Below are positions 41,795 through 51,528 of a DNA stretch of 64,000 nucleotides, one piece after another. The stretch is from the NCBI GenBank assembly GCA_026414565.1, contig JAOAIT010000049.1, positions 52,373-116,372 on the forward strand, given 5' to 3'. A program made the translations under genes and the position numbers. The notes below the pieces were generated by a model. It was not told the origin of the DNA, did no database searches, and saw only the letters and a list, made by a program, of their open reading frames with translations. This stretch comes from Verrucomicrobiia bacterium (GTDB lineage Bacteria > Verrucomicrobiota > Verrucomicrobiia > Limisphaerales > Fontisphaeraceae). The first letter of the stretch is position 1, and every line of letters starts with the position of its first letter.

Positions 41795-43120
41795 TTATCG
41801 GGCCTTTGGGGGGGTGGTTTTTGAGGGGGTGGGTTGATAGAACTCCACCCCGCCCGGCGGGCCGTCGAAACTGGTAATCCAGGCGTGATCGCCCGAATCC
41901 TTGACCAGGTTAAATCCCCGCTCATAAAGTTGTGTCATGGCCTGCTGGTCAAATTCCTCCTTGCGTTGCAGGGGATGGTCGTTGGGGATGGCGGTCAAAA
42001 AAAACTGGGCACCATGCTCCCGGGTGCGGACGTAAAGACGGAATAAATCCCCATAGCTGTTGCTTTTGACGATGGTATCCAGCGAGCGTTTGGCAATCGG
42101 CACCAGGCGCGCGGGGACTTCCTGCCAGTCGGCGGTGAGGTGACTGTTGCGAATGACATACAAACGCACTTTCAAGCGTTGTTGCATGTCGGGAGGCAGC
42201 GTCTTGAGGGCATCCCAGACAGCGTCATAGATGAACACCTGATTGATCAGCCCGCCGTCCACGTGCATTTCATCATAGCGGCGGCCATCGGCTTCCACAT
42301 TCAGATAAACAGGAGGAAACACCACGGGAATGGCGGCCGAGGCCAGCAGCACTTCCCGGAAAAGGGTGGAGCGGTTGGTGTGCCCGCTGGCGGCAATGGC
42401 CCCCAAATCCCAAATCACCGGTCGCTGCGCGTCCAGGGCCGTGGTGCCGACAAACAGCCGGCGGCCCTTGAGGTGCTCGTCGGCCACGCGCTGAATCAGC
42501 AGTTCATCATATTGCTCGTACACCATTTGACGGAGGGGCTTGGTGCTGGCGGCATGATCCCGTGTCCACATCTTCAGAAAATCCAGGAGGTGCAACAGAA
42601 AGATCTTTTTGGTGGTTATGTTGGTGTAACATTCCGACATTCTGCCGTCATATTCTTCTCCCAGAAAGGCAAAGGGCGCCATCAAGGCCCCGGTGCTGAT
42701 GCCGGTGACCACCTTGAATTTGGGGCGTTTTTTGGTCTGGCTCCAGCCGGTGAGGAAGCCGGCCCCAAAAGCGCCATTGGCGGAGCCGCCAGAGATGGCC
42801 AGAATGTCACAAGAAATGGGGGTGTGATTGGTTGAGGAGGAATTTTCTTGCTTAAATTCTGCAGCAAAAGCAGCCACCATGCTTCGGCGGAAACTCACGC
42901 TTTCCACATCCCCCCACGTGCGGATTTCCTGCTGAAAGCCGGGCATGCGAATATAAGCTTCTTTCTCGGGCGGAGGGGCATTGCGCGGGCGGTAGGTCAT
43001 GCAACCGCTGCCCACAACGAGCAGCAGACAGACCAGCAAACCTGCGAGCCACAGGCGCAAGCCATTCCGGCGTGGCCCGCGTGAGGGTGATGGCGGGGTG
43101 GTGGGCGGGTTGATTAACAC
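41795..43120 (-). CDS. Patatin-like phospholipase lipoprotein
   Basis: 441 residues starting at GTG 43120. The N-terminal membrane segment (LWLAGLLVCLLLVVGSGC) ends in a lipobox, so it is probably lipidated. Patatin features are present: oxyanion-hole Gly-rich SGGSANGAFGAGFL, nucleophile motif GISTGAL (GxSxG) and the Asp of the dyad in HVDGGLINQ. Patatins are acyl hydrolases with a Ser-Asp dyad acting on lipids. The minus-strand upstream region contains a TTGACA, but the matching -10 is poor. Confidence 0.88.
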   Translation of the reverse strand: MLINPPTTPPSPSRGPRRNGLRLWLAGLLVCLLLVVGSGCMTYRPRNAPPPEKEAYIRMPGFQQEIRTWGDVESVSFRRSMVAAFAAEFKQENSSSTNHTPISCDILAISGGSANGAFGAGFLTGWSQTKKRPKFKVVTGISTGALMAPFAFLGEEYDGRMSECYTNITTKKIFLLHLLDFLKMWTRDHAASTKPLRQMVYEQYDELLIQRVADEHLKGRRLFVGTTALDAQRPVIWDLGAIAASGHTNRSTLFREVLLASAAIPVVFPPVYLNVEADGRRYDEMHVDGGLINQVFIYDAVWDALKTLPPDMQQRLKVRLYVIRNSHLTADWQEVPARLVPIAKRSLDTIVKSNSYGDLFRLYVRTREHGAQFFLTAIPNDHPLQRKEEFDQQAMTQLYERGFNLVKDSGDHAWITSFDGPPGGVEFYQPTPSKTTPPKAR

Positions 43121-43256
43121 AACAGCACTTCGTCATGCCCCTTGTGACCTGTCAAGTGTGCAGTCGTTCACGTGAGGTAAAATCTCAACTGGGGGTGCGG
43201 GGACGGCACGAGATCACACTGTTCCATGAGCGCAAAATCGGCAGGATGGAAAAAAG

Positions 43257-43291
43257 TTTCAGGCCCACCGGCCTTGCGCTAGACTCGTGCC
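43257..43291 (+). promoter_or_regulatory. Promoter abutting the GH99-like gene (leaderless type)
   Basis: TTTCAG (43257-43262), a 17-bp spacer, TAGACT (43280-43285) and then exactly 6 nt (CGTGCC) before the ATG at 43292. Transcription from this -10 would begin at or within a base or two of the start codon. The -35 match is weak. Confidence 0.45.
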
Positions 43292-44647
43292 ATGAAGTCC
43301 ATGATGAGCAGGATATGGCTTTGGTCGGGGGGTGTAAGCCTTCTGTGCCTTTTTTTGGCGCTGGGTGTCGCCGGTGCTGCCCCTTCTTCTGACTGGGGCA
43401 CGCCCGATATGAGCCGGGAGGAGATTGTTGAGCGGACGATGAGCCCCTATCGTGGCCCCACCAACAAAGGCGTGGACACCCAGACCATGAACGGCAAGGT
43501 GCTGTGTGGTTACCAGGGATGGTTCGCCGCCGAGGGGGACGGCAGCGGGCGGGGCTTCTACCACTGGCAGGGCCGCCGGGGCTTTCAACCGGGCAGTTGC
43601 ACGATTGACATGTGGCCGGACATGACCGAGATGGATCCGGATGAGCGTTATCCCACGCCATTTCGCCACGCGGACGGACGGGTTGCCGAGGTGTTCAGTT
43701 CATTCAATCGCAAGACGGTGTTGCGGCATTTTGCGTGGATGAAGCAATACGGCATTGACGGGGTGTTTGCGCAGCGTTTTGCGGTGGAGGTGTTTAATCC
43801 GCGCGGTCTGCGCCACTTCAATGTGGTGCTCAACCACTGCCGCGAAGGCGCCAACCTCCACGGCCGCGCTTACGCGGTGATGTATGATTTGTCGGGCATG
43901 AGAACCGGCCAGATGGCGCGGGTCATGGAGGACTGGCGGCTGTTGGTGACCCGGATGCGCATTACGCAGGATCCCGCCTATTTGCATCATCGTGGCAAAC
44001 CAGTGGTGGCGGTCTGGGGGTTGGGTTTTAACGACGGCCGGCGTTATACGCTGGCGGAGGGGCTGGATTTAATCCGATTTCTGAAGTCGGATCCGGTGGC
44101 GGGCAACTGCACCGTGCTGCTGGGGGTGCCGACCGGCTGGCGGACCCTGGACCAGGATTGCGTGAATGATGCCCTGATGCATGAGGTGATCAAAGCCGGG
44201 GATATTGTGAGTCCGTGGACGGTGGGGCGTTATGCCGACCTTGCCGGGGTTAAACGCCACGCGGCACGCCGCTGGCAGCCGGACCTGCAGTGGTGCCAGG
44301 CCAACGGCAAGGATTACCTGCCGGTGGTGTTTCCGGGGTTCAGTTGGCACAACATGCGTACCAACTCGCCCTTGAATCAAATACCGCGCCTGGGTGGCCG
44401 CTTCCTCTGGGCGCAATATGTCGAGTTAAAACGCATGGGGGCCACGATGGCTTACCAGGCGATGTTTGACGAGGTGGATGAAGGGACGGCCATTTTCAAG
44501 GTCACCAATGATCCGCCGGTGGGGGCATCGCCGTTTGTGACTTACGAAGGCCTGCCAAGCGATTTTTACCTGCGCCTGGTGGGGACGGCGGCGCGCATGC
44601 TGCGCGGCGAGCTGCCGCTCACAGAGTCCCTGCTTTTCAATCGGTGA
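43292..44647 (+). CDS. Secreted glycoside hydrolase family 71/99-like protein
   Basis: 451 residues with a signal peptide (WSGGVSLLCLFLALGVAGAA). The segment KVLCGYQGWFAAEGDGSGRGFYHW and the GCTIDMWPDMTEMD-like region that follows (here SCTIDMWPDMTEMD) are characteristic of the GH99-like 'xylosidase/arabinosidase' group. Later landmarks are KQYGIDGVFAQRF, GKPVVAVWGLGF, VFPGFSWHNM and QAMFDEVDEGTAIFK, whose acidic residues lie where the family has its active site. The substrate is unproven; bacterial GH99-like proteins act on mannosides or mixed glycans. Confidence 0.82.
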   Translation: MKSMMSRIWLWSGGVSLLCLFLALGVAGAAPSSDWGTPDMSREEIVERTMSPYRGPTNKGVDTQTMNGKVLCGYQGWFAAEGDGSGRGFYHWQGRRGFQPGSCTIDMWPDMTEMDPDERYPTPFRHADGRVAEVFSSFNRKTVLRHFAWMKQYGIDGVFAQRFAVEVFNPRGLRHFNVVLNHCREGANLHGRAYAVMYDLSGMRTGQMARVMEDWRLLVTRMRITQDPAYLHHRGKPVVAVWGLGFNDGRRYTLAEGLDLIRFLKSDPVAGNCTVLLGVPTGWRTLDQDCVNDALMHEVIKAGDIVSPWTVGRYADLAGVKRHAARRWQPDLQWCQANGKDYLPVVFPGFSWHNMRTNSPLNQIPRLGGRFLWAQYVELKRMGATMAYQAMFDEVDEGTAIFKVTNDPPVGASPFVTYEGLPSDFYLRLVGTAARMLRGELPLTESLLFNR

Positions 44648-44933
44648 CCGGTTTTTCGCCGGCCTGGCAGTGGCCCTTTTCGGTGCTCTGATTGGAGAGG
44701 TCATCGGCCAACCCGGTCAGACGCGGGATGGCTCGGCCCCCACAGGGGGCGCCAAGCAACGGGGTTTGCGCGAAAAATCGAAAAACCGTTGACGCTCTGG
44801 CGGCCCCTCGTCAAGATGCAGTCCACGCCAGTCCTCAAGCTGGCGCGTTGTTTGGATATGAAATTGTGGCATTGGGCACGCGGGGCGGGCTTTTTTACCC
44901 TCAGAAAGCCGGGGCGCTGTGTGGCCCAACGTC
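44648..44933. other. Intergenic region without recognisable gene
   Basis: The nearly 290 bp downstream of the GH99-like gene hold no supported coding sequence or RNA gene. Short open frames here do not start with plausible signals. Confidence 0.4.
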
Positions 44934-44953
44934 ATTTGACCCCCCGGTCAAAT
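44934..44953 (+). promoter_or_regulatory. Inverted repeat upstream of sucC
   Basis: ATTTGACC and GGTCAAAT form a perfect 8+8 bp inverted repeat with a CCCC spacer, 41 bp before the sucC start. This could be an operator for a dimeric regulator. No T-run follows, so it is unlikely to be a terminator. Confidence 0.4.
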
Positions 44954-44994
44954 TCTGACTTTAACCTTAACCCCTCAAAACCAACCCTTGTCGG

Positions 44995-46200
<1,206 letters not shown>

Positions 46201-46230
46201 AGCATCAACCCGGCAAAGATTTGAATTGTT

Positions 46231-47121
46231 ATGGCCATTTTGATTCAACCCGATACGAAGATCATCATTCAGGGCATTACCGGCAGTTTTGGCGCCCGGC
46301 ATGCCCAGTTGTCCCTTGATTACGGCACCCAGGTGGTGGCCGGTGTGACCCCGGGCAAGGGCGGACAAATGTTTGCCAACAAGGTGCCGATATTTGACAC
46401 CGTGGCCGAGGCCTCCCGGGCCACGGGGGCCAAGGTCTCGGCCATCTTTGTGCCGCCAGCCTTTGCGGCGGATGCCATTCTGGAGGCAGTGGATGCCGGG
46501 CTGGAATTGGTGGTCTGCATTACGGAGGGCATTCCGATCAATGACATGGTCAAGGTCAAGGCGGCCATGCAAGGCAAGCCCACGCGCTTGATTGGGCCGA
46601 ATTGCCCGGGCATTGTCACGCCGGGGCCGGGCAAGGACTCCCACGGGGGATGTCGCATCGGCATTGCGCCCGGGTACATTCACAAGAAGGGCCATATTGG
46701 CGTGGTTTCGCGCAGTGGCACCCTGACGTATGAGGCGGTGTGGCAACTGACCTGCCGCGGGGTGGGCCAGTCCACCTGTGTGGGCATCGGGGGGGATCCG
46801 GTCAATGGCACTTCCCACCTGGACATCATCAAAATGTTCAATGAAGATCCGGAGACCCACGGCATCATCATGATCGGCGAGATCGGCGGCAGCGCCGAGG
46901 AAGAGGCGGCCGCGTGGATCAAGCAGCACTGCAAAAAACCGGTGGCTGGCTTCATCGCCGGGGCCACGGCGCCGCCGGGACGGCGCATGGGCCATGCCGG
47001 GGCCATCATCAGTGGCGGCAAAGGGACGGCAGCCGCCAAGATTGCCGCGTTCAAGGAAGCCGGTATTGGGGTGGCGCCGACGCCCTCGGAGATGGCCGAA
47101 ACGTTGCTCAAAATGATGTAG
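46231..47121 (+). CDS. sucD: Succinyl-CoA synthetase alpha subunit
   Basis: 296 residues. The CoA-binding Rossmann part begins [16 protein letters not shown], and the phospho-His loop is [17 protein letters not shown] near residue 250, whose His is the transiently phosphorylated residue. [12 protein letters not shown] and [16 protein letters not shown] are further family hallmarks. It is co-transcribed with sucC. Confidence 0.97.
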   Translation: MAILIQPDTKIIIQGITGSFGARHAQLSLDYGTQVVAGVTPGKGGQMFANKVPIFDTVAEASRATGAKVSAIFVPPAFAADAILEAVDAGLELVVCITEGIPINDMVKVKAAMQGKPTRLIGPNCPGIVTPGPGKDSHGGCRIGIAPGYIHKKGHIGVVSRSGTLTYEAVWQLTCRGVGQSTCVGIGGDPVNGTSHLDIIKMFNEDPETHGIIMIGEIGGSAEEEAAAWIKQHCKKPVAGFIAGATAPPGRRMGHAGAIISGGKGTAAAKIAAFKEAGIGVAPTPSEMAETLLKMM

Positions 47122-47162
47122 GCAGCATTGGGAGCCTTGATACCGGCCGGGCTGTTTCAAGT

Positions 47163-47190
47163 GGCTGGCGCAAAATCATTTGCGCCAGCC
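47163..47190 (+). terminator. Strong hairpin after sucCD
   Basis: GGCTGGCGCAAA (47163-47174) pairs perfectly with TTTGCGCCAGCC (47179-47190) around an ATCA loop, a 12-bp stem 42 nt after the sucD stop. The T-tract is absent. The perfect symmetry means it can fold on either strand. Confidence 0.6.
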
Positions 47191-47288
47191 CGCCGCTTCA
47201 GGCGAAGTGGGCAGCGGCGGGGGCGGGGGTGAAATTTTTCTGTTGTTTTGTTTACGAGCGTGTTAAATTATCTCGGTAAAGCGAATGT

Positions 47289-47534
47289 ATGCCCGCTGAT
47301 CCGAAAGGCACCTTGACGCCCAAAGAGCTTGAGAAAAACTCGGCGCTTTACCGGGAGTTTCAGCTCGAACGGGAGGAGATTTTACGCCACAAATGGTATG
47401 AGTCGGAAAAAGCGGGCTACGACATTGGGTTTGAGCGCGCGCTGGCGGACTGGGTCTTAAAACATCGCTCCAAGTGGCGCAAGAGCCGGCAGGCGGCGCA
47501 ACAACCCCAGGAAAAACCGGCCGGGGACCAGTGA
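47289..47534 (+). CDS. Small conserved-looking acidic/basic protein, unknown function
   Basis: 81 residues. The central segment EREEILRHKWYESEKAGYDI, then GFERALADWVLKHRSKWRK, looks like a conserved small bacterial protein motif (a helical protein with a central Lys-Trp-Tyr and a C-terminal Trp-Lys-His-Arg patch), but I cannot name the family with certainty. The C-terminal tail is Gln/Lys-rich and probably disordered. It is flanked by the sucCD hairpin and its own terminator, so it is likely a monocistronic gene. Confidence 0.65.
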   Translation: MPADPKGTLTPKELEKNSALYREFQLEREEILRHKWYESEKAGYDIGFERALADWVLKHRSKWRKSRQAAQQPQEKPAGDQ

Positions 47535-47574
47535 GCCGCTGAGGGCATTTCCCCGCCCGCCGCCGGCAGGAGGG

Positions 47575-47593
47575 AGGAGGCCGGCTCCTTTTT
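47575..47593 (+). terminator. Intrinsic terminator after the 81-residue gene
   Basis: AGGAG (47575-47579), loop GCCGG, CTCCT (47585-47589) and then TTTT: a short stem with a T-tract 41 nt after the stop codon. It sits immediately before the pyrR promoter elements. Confidence 0.5.
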
Positions 47594-47619
47594 CACCCGT
47601 TTCCAGAACAAGGTACAAC
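47591..47619 (+). promoter_or_regulatory. Candidate pyrR-pyrB promoter
   Basis: TTTCAC (47591-47596), a 17-bp spacer and TACAAC (47614-47619) lie 25 bp upstream of the pyrR ATG, leaving a leader of roughly 18 nt. That is too short for a PyrR-type RNA attenuator. Confidence 0.4.
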
Positions 47620-47643
47620 AGGGCAGCCGAATTGTTAATTGCT

Positions 47644-48177
47644 ATGGCGGAACAACATTTATTGATGGACAGCAAAGAGATCGCCGGCGCGTTGAAGCGC
47701 ATGGCGCGCGAGATCATTGAACGCAACGGGGATTGCAAGGACCTGGTGCTGCTGGGGGTGCAGCGGACGGGGGTGACGTTGGCCGGCCGGCTGGCGCGGC
47801 TGTTGGAAAAGGAACTGGGTCGTTCTCTGCCCGTTGGCACATTGGACGTGGCCATGCACCGGGATGATCTGGATCAGCGGCTGGCGCCGCATGTGCATCC
47901 CACGCATATCCCCGGCGACATCACCGGCAAGGTGGTGGTGCTGGTGGATGACGTGCTGTACAGCGGGCGCACGACGCGGGCGGCACTGGATGCGCTGGCG
48001 GATTTTGGCCGGCCCCGCAAGGTGCAACTGGCCGTGCTGGTGGATCGGGGACACCGCGAGCTGCCAATCCGGGCCGATTTCGTGGGTAAAAACGTGCCCA
48101 CTGCGCCCAAGGATCACATAGAAATGCGGCTGGACGACCAGGGCGGTGAAGATGCAGTATATCTTATCAGGCCTTAG
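47644..48177 (+). CDS. pyrR: PyrR bifunctional regulator / uracil phosphoribosyltransferase
   Basis: 177 residues from the ATG at 47644. It is a type I phosphoribosyltransferase with the PRPP loop VVLVDDVLYSGRTTRAAL and the PyrR features LVLLGVQRTGVTLAGRLA, GTLDVAMHRDD and LVDRGHRELPIRADFVGKNVPT. In many bacteria PyrR binds pyr mRNA in response to UMP; it also makes UMP from uracil. It is directly followed by pyrB (18 bp), the usual arrangement. Confidence 0.95.
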   Translation: MAEQHLLMDSKEIAGALKRMAREIIERNGDCKDLVLLGVQRTGVTLAGRLARLLEKELGRSLPVGTLDVAMHRDDLDQRLAPHVHPTHIPGDITGKVVVLVDDVLYSGRTTRAALDALADFGRPRKVQLAVLVDRGHRELPIRADFVGKNVPTAPKDHIEMRLDDQGGEDAVYLIRP

Positions 48178-48195
48178 CACAACCTGAGCCGCCCT

Positions 48196-49143
48196 ATGAC
48201 CTGGACCCGGAAACACCTGCTGGACATCGAGAGTCTGACGGCGGAGGAAATCCGCCACATCCTGGCCACCGCCCGCGCCTTCAAGGCGGTGGGCGAGCGG
48301 GCCATCAAGAAGGTGCCGGCGCTGCGGGGGAAGACGGTGGTCAACCTGTTTGTGGAGCCATCCACCCGCACGCGGACCAGTTTTGAACTATCGGCGATTC
48401 GCCTGTCCGCCGACGTGATCAATTTCACGGCGGAAGCTTCCTCTTTGAAGAAGGGGGAGACACTCAAAGACACCGCGCGCAATTTGGAGGCGCTCAACAC
48501 CGATATCATCATCATTCGGCACAGCGCCGCCGGCGCCCCCCATTTTCTGGCGCGGGTGTTGCAGGCCAGTGTGGTCAACGCGGGCGACGGCGCGCATGAG
48601 CATCCCACGCAGGCGCTGCTGGATGCATTCACCATTTTGGAGAAAAAGGGCCGCATTGAGGGCCTGAAGGTGACCATTTTGGGCGATATTCTTTACAGCC
48701 GCGTGGCGCGGTCCAACATCTGGCTGCTCACCAAACTGGGCGCGGAGGTGACGTTGTGCGGGCCGAGCACGCTGGTGCCGCGGCAGTTCGAGCGCATGGG
48801 GTGCCGGGTGACGTACCATCTGGAGGAGGCCATCCGCGAGGCGGATGTGCTCAACCTGCTGCGGATTCAGCACGAGCGGCAGCGCAAGACAATGTTTCCC
48901 GGCACGGGGGAATATGCCGCCCTGTTTGGGCTGAACAGCGCACGGCTCAAACTGACCAAACCGGATGCGATGATCATGCATCCCGGTCCCATCAACCGGG
49001 GCGTGGAGATTGAGAGCTGGATTGCCGACAGCGAGCGCTCGGTCATTCTGGATCAGGTGAACAATGGCTTGGCGGTGCGCATGGCGGTGCTCTATCTGAT
49101 CAACGGCGGTCAGGGGCCGCAGGAATTGGGGGCGGTAAATTAG
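48196..49143 (+). CDS. pyrB: Aspartate carbamoyltransferase catalytic subunit
   Basis: 315 residues. Commits carbamoyl phosphate and aspartate to pyrimidine synthesis. The carbamoyl-phosphate site [14 protein letters not shown], the [12 protein letters not shown] motif and [13 protein letters not shown] at the C-terminal end are diagnostic. The gene follows pyrR; pyrC is not next, and an unrelated small gene takes its place. Confidence 0.97.
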   Translation: MTWTRKHLLDIESLTAEEIRHILATARAFKAVGERAIKKVPALRGKTVVNLFVEPSTRTRTSFELSAIRLSADVINFTAEASSLKKGETLKDTARNLEALNTDIIIIRHSAAGAPHFLARVLQASVVNAGDGAHEHPTQALLDAFTILEKKGRIEGLKVTILGDILYSRVARSNIWLLTKLGAEVTLCGPSTLVPRQFERMGCRVTYHLEEAIREADVLNLLRIQHERQRKTMFPGTGEYAALFGLNSARLKLTKPDAMIMHPGPINRGVEIESWIADSERSVILDQVNNGLAVRMAVLYLINGGQGPQELGAVN

Positions 49144-49162
49144 CCTGCTCCCAGTGCTCGTC

Positions 49163-49555
49163 ATGGCACTGACCAATGACTATAAGGCCTGCCGGGTGTA
49201 TGATTTGCATCCGCAAAATCGCCGCCTGGGCCCGTTTATTGTGACCCAGACGGCGATTGACGCGGAGGATCCGCAACAGCGGGAGGAAATCTATCTGTTG
49301 CGGCGCGATGGGGTGTGGATTAGCCTGCTGCATCCGCTGGTCCAGGAATCCTCAGACCGCTGCCTGTTTTGTTTTGGCACGATGGGCGAGATCGTTCAGC
49401 TCCTGCAAAACCTCCCCCCGGAAGCACGCGTGGAGCGGGCGGAAGCGCCCCCCGAAAAAATGGCCCAGTGGCTTGCAGCCATCAACCAGGCGGGCGGTCC
49501 GCTGGCCTTCATCGAGGAGCGCGTCCTCCAATGGCGGGAGGGGAGCGCCCCTTGA
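49163..49555 (+). CDS. Hypothetical protein downstream of pyrB
   Basis: 130 residues from the ATG at 49163 (an in-frame GTG at 49154 is possible), 19 bp after pyrB and apparently in the same operon. Visible features are an N-terminal stretch ALTNDYKACRVYDLHPQNRRLGPFIV and a CLFCF pair of cysteines near residue 73. No signal peptide or membrane segment is present. I do not recognise it. Confidence 0.65.
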   Translation: MALTNDYKACRVYDLHPQNRRLGPFIVTQTAIDAEDPQQREEIYLLRRDGVWISLLHPLVQESSDRCLFCFGTMGEIVQLLQNLPPEARVERAEAPPEKMAQWLAAINQAGGPLAFIEERVLQWREGSAP

Positions 49556-49571
49556 GGCGCAGGCCGCTGCG

Positions 49572-50609
49572 TCACGGCGAGAGTTGCAACCGCAACTGAT
49601 ACCAACGTTGAGCCGTAACGCGCAGGGGCTGGGTGTCCCGCAGGGTCACCCGCTCTGACTCGCCCAAGTCCTCAATATGGTGAACTTGCATGAGGGTGTC
49701 CCAAGCTCCACCGCGCAGTTGGGCGCTGACCACAGGCTGCCATACCAGGTCTGTGGCATGGCGGGCGCGTTGAAAGATTAATGCGCCGTAGGGCTGGCCC
49801 TGGTGCCAGACCACGGTGGCTTGCGGGCGTGGTTGCGTCTCGGGCAGATGCGGATTGGTGCCCAGGGCGTATTCGGCCAGATTCACCAGGCCGTCGCCAT
49901 CCGGGTCGGCGGCCGGCCCGATGAGCTGCGGATTGCACTCGCATGGCCAGTGGGTCGCCTGCCAGTTCTCCCACGGCCGCAACGGGAGGAGGTGAAAGAG
50001 GAAGGTGTGCTCGGCGCTCAGGGTGGGTTGCGACTGCCCCGTCAAAGTGCCGACGGCCTGAAAGGTGAGGCGGTAAAGGCCCGAGGTGGTAAATCCCCAC
50101 GCATGATGTTTGTGCGCCTCGACTTCGATGGAGGTGACATCCGCCGCGGTGATGCCGTCGCGGCTGTCCATCAGGATATTGAACTGCCCCGGCCCCAGGG
50201 TCTGCCAGAGCAGGAAATGGCCTGGTCCTTCGACGCGCACGAGGCGGATTTCCATGCGATTATTGGCCAGCACGCCGGCCGGCACGCCCTCCCCGCTGCT
50301 GCCCAGCAAAGGAAGGCCGGGTTGGGCGGTCTGAGGCAGCACCCAGAGGGAGGCTCCCGCCGGGCCAAAAGGTGTGCCGGGAGGAAGCGTCAAGCGGGCC
50401 TGTTCTGCGCCCACGATGGTTATTTCATTGGTGGCAAAGCCTGATTCCAGCGCCTCACTATAAAAGACCAGGCCGAGCGGTGGCTGGGCGCCGGGGGTGT
50501 AGGTGACCCGGAGATCGGCGTGTTCGGTGGTGAGGTGGAAACAGGCACCCTGAGCGGCAAAGTTGGCGCAGCAGAGGGCCAGGAGGGTGGTAGGAATCCA
50601 AGTTTTCAT
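49572..50609 (-). CDS. Secreted protein with choice-of-anchor M-like domain
   Basis: 345 residues with a signal peptide (WIPTTLLALCCANFAAQG). The region EVEAHKHHAWGFTTSGLYRLTFQAVGTL matches, by eye, the 'choice-of-anchor M' surface domain whose core is H-x-H-x-x-W-x-F-x-x-x-G-x-Y. This is followed by a calcium-loop-like segment DPDGDGLVNLAEYALGTNP and the shared C-terminal module ending RWYQLRLQLSP. In actinobacteria the domain goes with metal-type ABC transporters. It is encoded downstream of a pseudopilin and a His-rich small protein on the same strand. Confidence 0.68.
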   Translation of the reverse strand: MKTWIPTTLLALCCANFAAQGACFHLTTEHADLRVTYTPGAQPPLGLVFYSEALESGFATNEITIVGAEQARLTLPPGTPFGPAGASLWVLPQTAQPGLPLLGSSGEGVPAGVLANNRMEIRLVRVEGPGHFLLWQTLGPGQFNILMDSRDGITAADVTSIEVEAHKHHAWGFTTSGLYRLTFQAVGTLTGQSQPTLSAEHTFLFHLLPLRPWENWQATHWPCECNPQLIGPAADPDGDGLVNLAEYALGTNPHLPETQPRPQATVVWHQGQPYGALIFQRARHATDLVWQPVVSAQLRGGAWDTLMQVHHIEDLGESERVTLRDTQPLRVTAQRWYQLRLQLSP

Positions 50610-50629
50610 AGTTTCAATTATTCAGGTTG

Positions 50630-50657
50630 GGGACGTCCTGGGGGACGTCCCTTTTTT
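50630..50657 (+). terminator. Perfect hairpin with T-tract, plus-strand orientation
   Basis: GGGACGTCC (50630-50638), loop TGGG, GGACGTCCC (50643-50651) and then TTTTTT (50652-50657). It has all the features of an intrinsic terminator on the plus strand, although both flanking genes are on the minus strand. Each arm also contains the palindrome GGACGTCC, so a protein-binding role is possible. Confidence 0.5.
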
Positions 50658-50690
50658 CAGAGGGATGTTGGTGCTTCAGGACGCCGGAGA

Positions 50691-51392
50691 TTAGCGGGGC
50701 GGTTTGGCAAAGTTGATGCCCCGATCCACCAGCGCTTTCAGGTAACTGGCTTTAAGACTCTGCACGTGGCCATCGGCGTAGAGGTAATTGGCCGCCTGGA
50801 GATGCCGGTCGGGTTGAATATCCGCGATGACGGCATTCCAGTTGTTCCAGTTGCGGGAGTGCGTATGATCGTTGTAGGTGCTGTGGCCCAGTTGATCGGC
50901 CGCCTCAAACACCGTGAAGGTCTCCGACGGTTTGGGCAGCGCGGTGAGCTTGCGGTAGGACGGCTCATGGGGCAGCGGCATACCGAATGGATCAAGGGCA
51001 TCCACCGAGGTATATTCATTGAGAATATAACTGGAGGCCTGGCGCTCGATGCGTTCCTGCCCGTGGGGATCGGCCAGGCAGACGCGCACCTTGTCCGTGG
51101 CAATATAAGGGCGCAACAGATGTATCCAGGAGCGGTTGGTTTGCCCGCCATGGGAGGTGGTGGGGCCGTAACCGTCAAAGTCCTCGGCATACATCTGAAT
51201 GCCCAAACCGATCTGCCGCAGATTGGACAGGCAATGCGCCGCCTTGGCCTTGCCCTTGGCGCGGCCCAGAGCCGGCAACATCAGGCTGGCGAGGATGGCG
51301 ATAATCGCCATCACCACCAGCAGCTCGATCAACGTGAACCCCCGCCGGTTCGGACGGCCCTGCCCGTCGCGATGGCTGAGTGCAAAAGTCAT
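50691..51392 (-). CDS. Type II secretion / prepilin-type pseudopilin
   Basis: 233 residues. The prepilin peptidase motif is RRGFTLIELLVVMAIIAILA, with cleavage after Gly18, Phe19 as the methylated residue and Glu23 at position 5. After the N-terminal helix comes KAKAAHCLSNLRQIGLGIQMYAEDFDGYGP and, near the end, NYLYADGHVQSLK, the hallmark 'DGH' ending of the expanded planctomycete/verrucomicrobial pseudopilin families (DUF1559-like). Such genes are numerous in these phyla; the cargo or filament is unknown. Confidence 0.9.
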   Translation of the reverse strand: MTFALSHRDGQGRPNRRGFTLIELLVVMAIIAILASLMLPALGRAKGKAKAAHCLSNLRQIGLGIQMYAEDFDGYGPTTSHGGQTNRSWIHLLRPYIATDKVRVCLADPHGQERIERQASSYILNEYTSVDALDPFGMPLPHEPSYRKLTALPKPSETFTVFEAADQLGHSTYNDHTHSRNWNNWNAVIADIQPDRHLQAANYLYADGHVQSLKASYLKALVDRGINFAKPPR

Positions 51393-51528
51393 TTTTTGAC
51401 CGCCATTATTAATCAGGACGCGGAGGCGGTTTTACCGCGTTAGTTCATGGTGAGAATATCTCCAAGCCGGCACCTCTTGGGACGACATGAAGGCCCTGAG
51501 AAAGAAGTGGGCTTGGAGCCGCCGGAAA

